A stretch of 10,915 bases of DNA from Clostridiales bacterium. GTDB taxonomy: Bacteria; Bacillota; Clostridia; Oscillospirales; Acutalibacteraceae. Positions 1 through 5,546 of this stretch are shown piece by piece. Position 1 is the first letter of the stretch. Each line of letters starts with the position of its first letter. The notes under the pieces are model-generated. The model worked only from the letters and a program-made list of their open reading frames with translations, did not search any database and had not been told where the DNA came from. The position numbers and the translations under genes were made by a program. Where the stretch lies: contig JAJBVR010000069.1 of NCBI GenBank assembly GCA_020859725.1, positions 1 through 10,915 on the forward strand, given 5' to 3'.

Positions 1-808
1 CATTTGAAATGTTTCCTAAAGTGTCAATTAAAAGATTTTTGAATTTATCATAGGTTCTTTCCGCTGTTTCATTAACTTCATCCGATGTTATGGGTTTGTT
101 CAGTAATCCGCATGCCAGATTGGTTATGCAGCTTACCGCGCATATCTCAAAGCCGCAGTATTTTGCCGCCTGCGCTTCTATTGCGGTGCTCATTCCAACA
201 GCATCGGCTCCTAATGCGGCGCACATTTTAATTTCTGCCTTTGTCTCAAACGCGGGTCCCGGAAGCTGAATGTAAACACCTTTTTTTATATTTATATTGT
301 TTTTCAACGCGGAGCCGGCAATAATTTTATTAAGCCGCTTGCTGTATACCTCGCTCATATCGGGAAAACGCGGACCGAGGCTGTCATCATTTTCGCCTGC
401 AAGAGGGGAGGGCACAAATGAAGAAATATGATCTTCAATTATCATAAAATCCCCCGTATCCAGATTTTTGCTTATACCTCCTCCTGCATTGGTAAGAATA
501 AGCCTTTTTGCGCCCATTTTTCTCATCAGATATATAGGCATAACAACCTCTTTGGATGAATATCCCTCGTACAGATGGATTCTTCCGTCCATGCAAACAA
601 TTTTTTCTCCGCCCGCAGCGCCGAAAATAAATCTGCCTTTGTGACCCGGCGCTGTTGAAACGGGAAATCCCGGTATTTCATTATAATTGATTATGCATTC
701 GGGTTCTGTTTCCTGTGAAAATCCGCCTAATCCGGAACCCAGCACAATCGCTGTGTCAGGCTGAAAATCGGTTTTGCTTCTTATGTAATTCAGTTGAGTA
801 TCATTCAT
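1..808 (-). CDS. punA: purine nucleoside phosphorylase (C-terminus cut by window edge)
   Basis: Trimeric-type (human/PunA-like) purine nucleoside phosphorylase, which splits purine (deoxy)ribonucleosides with phosphate into free base and (deoxy)ribose-1-phosphate in the cytoplasm. I translated it from the reverse strand: 269 residues are visible with no stop, against about 270-275 for the family, so only a few residues are missing. Visible family motifs are the phosphate loop GSGLGG (residues 24-29), RIHLYEGY (76-83, with the phosphate-binding His78), LTNAGGG (105-111, usually NAAGG), IEDH (124-127), GPAFET (184-189, with the purine-contacting Glu188), VGMST (204-208) and CITN (227-230, with Asn230). 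The usual STVPE reads STAIE here. The ATG at 808 follows a GGCGGTGAT SD by about 4 bases. A consensus promoter lies just upstream. It is divergent from the BMP lipoprotein gene, which fits purine salvage. Exact substrate preference cannot be read from sequence. Confidence 0.93.
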   Translation of the reverse strand, partial: MNDTQLNYIRSKTDFQPDTAIVLGSGLGGFSQETEPECIINYNEIPGFPVSTAPGHKGRFIFGAAGGEKIVCMDGRIHLYEGYSSKEVVMPIYLMRKMGAKRLILTNAGGGISKNLDTGDFMIIEDHISSFVPSPLAGENDDSLGPRFPDMSEVYSKRLNKIIAGSALKNNINIKKGVYIQLPGPAFETKAEIKMCAALGADAVGMSTAIEAQAAKYCGFEICAVSCITNLACGLLNKPITSDEVNETAERTYDKFKNLLIDTLGNISN

Positions 809-829
809 ATAATCACCGCCTGTGTGTTT

Positions 830-858
830 ATTATAATTCTTTTTGTACGTTAAATCAA
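830..858 (-). promoter_or_regulatory. sigma-A promoter of the nucleoside phosphorylase gene
   Basis: Read on the reverse strand, a -35 box TTGATT (853-858) and a perfect -10 box TATAAT (830-835) are separated by exactly 17 bases (836-852). Transcription would start near 823, giving an untranslated leader of only about 15 bases that is little more than the SD before the ATG at 808. There is no room for a riboswitch or attenuator, so any control is expected at initiation, for example at an operator in the 859-875 gap shared with the opposite promoter. Confidence 0.8.
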
Positions 859-875
859 TAAATGAATAAATTCTA

Positions 876-904
876 TTGCAATATTTAATTAATTTTGATA
901 TTAT
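876..904 (+). promoter_or_regulatory. sigma-A promoter of the BMP lipoprotein gene
   Basis: A -35 box TTGCAA (876-881) and a -10 box TATTAT (899-904) are separated by 17 bases. The expected transcription start is near 911, with a leader of about 28 bases ending in the SD GGAGGG (928-933), 5 bases before the ATG at 939. It stands back to back with the nucleoside phosphorylase promoter; only 17 bases separate the two -35 boxes, so one bound regulator could affect both. Confidence 0.8.
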
Positions 905-938
905 AGTTTAGTGATATTTTCTTTTACGGAGGGTAATT

Positions 939-2804
939 ATGAGGAAATTTATTTCTGTTTTTCTTTGCGCGGTTATCGCAGTTGTTTCTTTTACAGGCTG
1001 TGCAAAGTTAAGTGATTTGAAATATGATGTTGTTCTTATAACAGACGGGGGTACGGTAACGGACGGCGCGTATAATGAAAGCGCGTGGCAGGGCGTTAAG
1101 GATTATTCCGAAAACTCGGGTGCAGATTACAAATATTATCAGCCTGCGCTTGGCGAGAATCAAACCCTTTCAACTGACGAGGCGCTTAAATATATTGATT
1201 TGGCTGTGAACGCGGGTGCAAAATTTATTGTTCTTCCCGGAGAGGTTTTTGAAGCCGCCGCGTATGAGGCTTCTCATAAATATGCGGATGTTAATTTCCT
1301 GCTTATAGACGGAACTCCACATCCCGAAAATGATAATACGGACGCTTATCTTGCAAATGTAATGTGCATATCCTTTAATACTCTTCAAAGCAGTTTCCTT
1401 GCCGGATACAGCGCGGTAATAAGCGGCAATACAAAGCTTGGATATTTTGGCTCATATAATTCCGATACCTCAAACAGCTATGGAGCGGGATTTGCTCAGG
1501 GCGCTGCATACGCAGCCGACAGCCTGGGTATTCCCGTAACTCTTGATTACGCGGATTATGATTCTCCGTATCTTAATTACAGCTATGATTTTACAATTAC
1601 GGCGAATTATGAAAAAATAGATGATTTGAATGAAGATTGCTATGTTGTAAACGTAGTAAACGGAAGTGGTTCCGGAACATATACAAAAGGCACCAATGTT
1701 GATATTGTTGCAGATCCCGCTCCTCAGGGAAAAGTGTTTGACCATTGGGAATGTAAAAGCGATACTCAGGGAATAAAAGATAAAAAGGTTAATCTTTCAA
1801 CAAAAAAGAAAACCGAAACAAATTTACTTGTTGAGAATTGCAGCTGCACAATAACCGCTGTTTACAGAGACGCTGAAAGCACAACATACCCTGTTATTGT
1901 TCAAAGCGGAGATAATGACTCGAATGTTTATTCCGAGCAATATATAATGGCGGGCGAATCCTGCAGCATTAAAGCGCCTGCCGCAGAAAGCGGAATGGTT
2001 TTTGACCATTGGCAGATAAATACTCAGGAAGAGGGCGCTATTGATGATATTAATGCGGCGGATACTTGGGTTCATGTAAGCGAAAACACTCAGGGTATAA
2101 CGCTTATTCCGGTTTATACCGAAAGCAAGGCTCCAACTTTTAACGTTACTGTTATTACCGGAGAGGGAGGAAACGGAGAATCAACGGGAAGCGGCTCTTA
2201 TGCTGCCGGAGCTTCAGTAAGCGTGGCTGCTGCCGTGCCGAAAGAGGGCTACATATTTAAGAATTGGTCAAATTCAGATGAAAATGGTTACGGAACGGGA
2301 ACAGTAATGGATAATGAATTTTATCCTTATACCGAATATACAATGGTAAACCGCTGTCAGGCATTAGTTGAAAATATGTATAATAAAGGTGTTTCCATTG
2401 TTTATGCCGGCGGAAATGATCAGGAAAACTGCGTTGCAGAGGCAACTAAAAAATACAGCTATCAAAAATATGCAATAGGCTCGGAAAACGGCCAAACCGG
2501 ATGGGAAAATTATTATTCCGTAACTGTTAAGGATTATGGTTCTGCGGTGAAGGCTTGCCTTGAAAATTTTAAAGGCTCATATACTTATACGGGCGATTGT
2601 TCAAATAAGGGTATTTATATGTCTTTTGTTGATGATCAATATAAAGATGAATATGATAATGTTTATAATTCGCTTGCCTCCGGTTTAATCAGTCTTGTGA
2701 TTGTGCCGCCGGGATATGATGTAAGAAATGCGGTTAATTCAAACTGCCTTTCAATAAATTATTGGATTAACGATTCCGTTTCTCAAAATTCGGATGCTGA
2801 ATAA
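939..2804 (+). CDS. BMP/PnrA-type substrate-binding lipoprotein with inserted InlB-B-like repeats
   Basis: Predicted surface lipoprotein of 621 residues. Residues 1-21 form a lipoprotein signal peptide (MRKF, a hydrophobic stretch, then FTGC with Cys21 as the lipidated residue). Residues 29-225 match the first lobe of the BMP (basic membrane protein/PnrA/Med) periplasmic-binding family: VVLITDGGTVTDGAYNESAW at 31-50 corresponds to the family pattern with a conserved DxS(F/Y)N-type ligand motif. Residues 235 to about 465 are three divergent InlB-B/bacterial-repeat modules. BMP sequence resumes near 470 (VSIVYAGG at 485-492, YAIGSENGQ at 511-519, SVTVKDYG at 527-534, with Lys531 where the family carries its binding lysine). 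Family members bind purine nucleosides or other small ligands for ABC importers. The divergent nucleoside phosphorylase gene supports a nucleoside ligand. No permease or ATPase gene lies in the window, so sensing or a distant transporter is also possible. The family's IGVDxDQ motif reads IGSENGQ here, so ligand binding may differ. Confidence 0.82.
   Translation: MRKFISVFLCAVIAVVSFTGCAKLSDLKYDVVLITDGGTVTDGAYNESAWQGVKDYSENSGADYKYYQPALGENQTLSTDEALKYIDLAVNAGAKFIVLPGEVFEAAAYEASHKYADVNFLLIDGTPHPENDNTDAYLANVMCISFNTLQSSFLAGYSAVISGNTKLGYFGSYNSDTSNSYGAGFAQGAAYAADSLGIPVTLDYADYDSPYLNYSYDFTITANYEKIDDLNEDCYVVNVVNGSGSGTYTKGTNVDIVADPAPQGKVFDHWECKSDTQGIKDKKVNLSTKKKTETNLLVENCSCTITAVYRDAESTTYPVIVQSGDNDSNVYSEQYIMAGESCSIKAPAAESGMVFDHWQINTQEEGAIDDINAADTWVHVSENTQGITLIPVYTESKAPTFNVTVITGEGGNGESTGSGSYAAGASVSVAAAVPKEGYIFKNWSNSDENGYGTGTVMDNEFYPYTEYTMVNRCQALVENMYNKGVSIVYAGGNDQENCVAEATKKYSYQKYAIGSENGQTGWENYYSVTVKDYGSAVKACLENFKGSYTYTGDCSNKGIYMSFVDDQYKDEYDNVYNSLASGLISLVIVPPGYDVRNAVNSNCLSINYWINDSVSQNSDAE
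1641..2348 (+). repeat. three divergent InlB-B-like repeat modules inside the lipoprotein
   Basis: The protein-level repeats cover residues 235-309, 319-393 and about 403-470. Each begins with a V-x-V strand and a Gly/Ser-rich turn, then an x-A-G-x/K-G-x strand start, then an aromatic core: KVFDHWEC (265-272), MVFDHWQI (353-360), YIFKNWSN (438-445). The first two close with an AVY or PVY strand (307-309, 391-393); the third lacks a clear closing strand and runs into the BMP second lobe. At DNA level the first two share TTTGACCATTGG (1737-1748 and 2001-2012) but are otherwise diverged. Such modules are small beta folds common as stalks or repeats in Gram-positive surface proteins. The family name is recognised from pattern only. 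Confidence 0.75.
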
Positions 2805-2830
2805 AATTTTTTAAATATCATAATTTACAG

Positions 2831-2854
2831 GCCGCCGCCAAACGGCGGCTTTTT
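2831..2854 (+). terminator. intrinsic terminator after the lipoprotein gene
   Basis: A perfect 7-bp GC-only stem, GCCGCCG (2831-2837) with CGGCGGC (2843-2849), a 5-base loop CCAAA and a run of five T (2850-2854). It lies 26 bases after the lipoprotein stop codon. Because the SD of the next gene starts at 2856, the hairpin also sits in any transcript that reaches that gene, so it may act as a partial terminator that lowers downstream expression. Confidence 0.85.
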
Positions 2855-2855
2855 C

Positions 2856-2861
2856 GGGGGA
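2856..2861 (+). promoter_or_regulatory. ribosome binding site of the GH43-like gene, abutting the terminator
   Basis: GGGGGA lies two bases after the terminator T-run, with its last G 4 bases before the ATG at 2865. This fixes that ATG as the start. A ribosome bound here would cover the foot of the hairpin. I see no convincing promoter between 2740 and 2830, so the gene is probably reached by read-through or from a promoter I cannot recognise. Confidence 0.6.
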
Positions 2862-2864
2862 ATC

Positions 2865-3794
2865 ATGCCTTTTGTAAGAACACCGTTATACGCGGATCCC
2901 TTATATAACGGGGCGGCGGATCCAATGATTATTAAAAATGAGCAAAACGGAAAATTCTATATGTTTTATACTCAAAGAAGAGCAAGCGCCGCAGTACCCG
3001 GAAGCGTTTCCTATTGCTATGGCTCCGATATAGGAATTGCGCAAGCGGACTGCGGCGGCGCGTATTGGTATTATCGCGGCGCTCTTAAGCTGGATTTTGA
3101 ATTTGGTAAAAACACATTTTGGGCGCCCGAGGTTATTTTTGATTCAGCTTCGGGAAAATATCATATGTTTGTTTCGTACATACGCGGTGTGCACAGCGAG
3201 TGGAAAGGGAAGTCAGTAATTCTTCATTATACTTCACTAAATCTTTTTGACTGGGATTATCTCGGCAAAGCGGACGTATCCGAGTACAATGTTATTGACC
3301 CGTGCATATTGAAACTTAAAAACGGAATTTACAGAATGTGGTTTAAGGAAGAAAGTGATAAAGCGCATACCGCTTATGCGGACAGTGAAGATTTAATTAA
3401 ATGGAAGCGCAAGGGGCTGGCTACATTTGATTGTCCGCAGGAGGGTCCGAATGTTTTTGAATTCGGTGGGAATTATTGGCTTGTCGCGGATGAGTGGAAG
3501 GGACTTTCCGTTTATAAATCTGATGACGCGGAGAATTTTAAACGTCAGGCAGGAAAACGCTTGCTGAAAGAAAACGGCTCTCGTTATCTTGACAGAGGTG
3601 TTGGCAGGCACGCTGATGTTTTTGTTAATAACGCGAAAGCGTATATTGTTTATTTTGTTCATTATAATGATAACGGAATTATTGAATCAGAAGACAATCA
3701 CCCGCCAACAGTTATTCAGCTTGCCGAGTTGAAAATAAAAAACGGCTTGCTTACCTGCAGCCGAAATGACGATATAGATATAAATTTAATCTGA
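2865..3794 (+). CDS. GH43-like five-bladed beta-propeller glycoside hydrolase, probably cytoplasmic
   Basis: A 309-residue single-domain protein with the layout of glycoside hydrolase family 43 and close clans (arabinosidase/xylosidase-type inverting enzymes). Three acidic residues fit the family triad: Asp19 in GAADPMI as general base, Asp145 in VIDPCIL as the pKa-tuning residue, and Glu193 in QEGPNVFE as general acid. FWAPEV (85-90) is a typical blade motif, and His249 in GRHADVFV may be the conserved late His. Repeated aromatic strands (KFYMFYT, KYHMFVS, IYRMWF, NYWLVAD, AYIVYFV) mark the propeller blades. There is no signal peptide, membrane segment or carbohydrate-binding module, so it probably acts on imported oligosaccharides. 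It lies 60 bases after the lipoprotein gene on the same strand but behind a terminator. Substrate cannot be told; a GH130-like phosphorylase is less likely given the ADP/IDP/EGP spacing. Confidence 0.77.
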   Translation: MPFVRTPLYADPLYNGAADPMIIKNEQNGKFYMFYTQRRASAAVPGSVSYCYGSDIGIAQADCGGAYWYYRGALKLDFEFGKNTFWAPEVIFDSASGKYHMFVSYIRGVHSEWKGKSVILHYTSLNLFDWDYLGKADVSEYNVIDPCILKLKNGIYRMWFKEESDKAHTAYADSEDLIKWKRKGLATFDCPQEGPNVFEFGGNYWLVADEWKGLSVYKSDDAENFKRQAGKRLLKENGSRYLDRGVGRHADVFVNNAKAYIVYFVHYNDNGIIESEDNHPPTVIQLAELKIKNGLLTCSRNDDIDINLI

Positions 3795-3827
3795 TTTTAT
3801 TATGAAGTAAAAACATCAGGTAAAATT

Positions 3828-3868
3828 AAAGCGCGCAAAAGGAAGTGTTATCCGTTTGCGCGCTTTTT
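3828..3868. terminator. bidirectional intrinsic terminator between convergent genes
   Basis: A 12-bp perfect inverted repeat AAAGCGCGCAAA (3828-3839) with TTTGCGCGCTTT (3855-3866), extended inside by GGA (3841-3843) with TCC (3851-3853) around a 7-base loop. A run of five T (3864-3868) follows on the plus strand. On the minus strand the stem is followed by TTTAATTTTA, so it should also stop the leftward operon, whose last stop codon (3872-3870) lies immediately before it. It serves both the GH43-like gene and the HAD phosphatase gene. Confidence 0.88.
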
Positions 3869-3869
3869 G

Positions 3870-4688
3870 TTATTTAATTGCATTTTCCAAAAGCCATTTT
3901 GCGATTCCGTCATCGTCATTAGCTCCTATGATTGCTGTGGCAAATTTCTTCAGCTCATTATCCGCATTTGAAATGGCATAGCATTCATCGGCAGATTTAA
4001 ACATTTCAATATCGTTTATCCCATCTCCGAAAGCCACGATATAATCGCTTTGAGTTAATTCCTTAAGCGTTTTTAAAGCAGATGCCTTGCTGCTTCCCGT
4101 GGGAATTATTTCAAGCCATTGATCACCTGAATATATGTCTTTTTGATAAATACAGGTAAATTTGTTTTTATATTTTAAATATACGGGTTCAAGCTTTTCT
4201 TTATCGTCTATGCAAGTGAAGTAAAATATATTTCCGTTTAAAAGTTCATTCACACTGCTTACGGCGTTTTTTCTTAAATCTTTTTCTTTCTCTTTGAGAA
4301 ATTTCTTTGCCTGAATGCTTAATTTATCGGTTACAAAAGAAAATTTTTCTTCCGAATTTTTAAATGAGTAAACAATCGGCATAATTCCCGATTTTAAAAG
4401 AGTGTTAAGTATTTCATTTTTTTCTTTAACACTGAAATAATTTGAATGGAAAATTTTCCTGCCCCTTTTATCTGTAATAAATGCTCCGTTATAAATAATA
4501 ACAGGCATATTTATATTTATTTTCTCGGTTATCGGAAAAGCCGTGTAACCTGAGCGGACTGTTGCGAAAGAAAAATTAATACCGCGTTCAATCAGTTTAT
4601 TGATTGCCGAGGCGCTGAAGTTTGAAATTTTACCGCTGCTGTTCATCAATGATCCGTCTAAATCAGAAACATATAATATTTTTTTCAT
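3870..4688 (-). CDS. Cof-type HAD superfamily hydrolase (class IIB sugar/nucleotide phosphatase)
   Basis: A 272-residue soluble phosphatase of the HAD superfamily, Cof/YbiV type, close to the family's usual 260-290. All four HAD motifs are visible: motif I DLDGSL (Asp9 nucleophile, Asp11 acid/base), motif II ATVRS (Thr43), motif III Lys201 in SSKASAL, and motif IV GDGINDIEMF (Asp222 and Asp226 for magnesium). The region from about residue 85 to 190 is the C2B-type cap that sets substrate choice; such enzymes act on sugar phosphates, flavin or pyridoxal phosphates and similar small molecules. The start is fixed by AGGAA close upstream and by the canonical MKKILYVSDLDG N-terminus. It is the last gene of the leftward arg/car unit, 24 bases after the carB-dapF stop, so it is probably co-transcribed, although Cof proteins often sit in operons without a known metabolic link. 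Substrate unknown. Confidence 0.88.
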   Translation of the reverse strand: MKKILYVSDLDGSLMNSSGKISNFSASAINKLIERGINFSFATVRSGYTAFPITEKININMPVIIYNGAFITDKRGRKIFHSNYFSVKEKNEILNTLLKSGIMPIVYSFKNSEEKFSFVTDKLSIQAKKFLKEKEKDLRKNAVSSVNELLNGNIFYFTCIDDKEKLEPVYLKYKNKFTCIYQKDIYSGDQWLEIIPTGSSKASALKTLKELTQSDYIVAFGDGINDIEMFKSADECYAISNADNELKKFATAIIGANDDDGIAKWLLENAIK

Positions 4689-4712
4689 AATTCCTAAAAA
4701 CTCAAATAAATA

Positions 4713-5546
4713 TCAATATTCTATTTCACCTGTAAACACCAGATTACAGTCGCCCGTCAGCAAAACTTCATCATCAGTGTAATTAACTATCAAATCACCG
4801 CCTCGCAGCTTAACGGTAATATCCTCGCCTCTCGCACAAAAACCGTTTTCAACAGCGGCGGCAACAGCGGCGCACGCGCCGGTTCCGCAGGCAAGAGTTT
4901 CGCCGTTTCCGCGCTCCCAAACACGCATTTTAAGTGTTCTGCTGTTAACAACGCGCACAAATTCCGTGTTTATCCGTTCGGGAAAAATTTCTGCGTTTTC
5001 AAATTTAGGGCCGATTTTTTCAATCTCAACTTTGTCAACATTTTCAACAAATACAACGCAGTGCGGATTCCCCATTGAAAGGCAGGTGATTTTGTATTCA
5101 CCATCAGCTATTTTTACACTTTTTCCTATAACGGAATTTCCGCTGAGCAAAGCGGGAATTTCATTGGGGGAAAGAATTGCCTTTCCCATACTTACAGTAA
5201 CGGATGAAACCTTTTCATTTCTGGTGAAAAGCTGAAGCTTTTTTACTCCGCTTGCCGTTTCAATGCTCATTGTTTCCTTTTTAATAATGTTGTTGTCATA
5301 AAGGTATTTCCCAATGCATCTTATTGAGTTACCCGCCATTTTTCCCTCGGAACCGTCTATATTGAATATCCGCATTTTCGCGTCGGCAATTTCGGAATTT
5401 TCAATCAGCACAATTCCGTCGCCGCCAATTCCCTTATGTCTGTCCGTAAATTCAATGGCAAAGCTTTCGGGGCATGTTATAATTTGGCATTGGTTGTTAA
5501 AGAAAATATAATCATCGCTTGTGCCCTGCATTTTACTGAATTTTAA
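4713..5546 (-). other. dapF: DapF domain of the fusion protein
   Basis: This is the diaminopimelate epimerase part of the preceding gene, residues 1067-1343 (277 residues, the length of a free DapF). Both halves of the pseudo-symmetric epimerase fold are present, including the GGDGI loop, the GNPH strand and the second-cysteine loop ETLACGTGAC. The first-cysteine loop reads EGKMAGNSIRC: counting from the Asn of the NADGSE-type motif, the residue matching Cys73 of the well-studied enzymes is Ala1137 (codon GCG, 5336-5334). Cys1143 lies six residues further on but does not occupy that place. I see no separate start codon at the expected position. Confidence 0.9.

Noticed and set aside
1641..2348. 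Recent tandem DNA duplication in the lipoprotein gene
   Set aside because: Only a 12-base stretch is identical between units; the repeats are visible at protein level and look old.
2740..2830. A promoter for the GH43-like gene before the terminator
   Set aside because: Candidates such as CATAAT near 2819 have no acceptable -35 at 16-18 bases.
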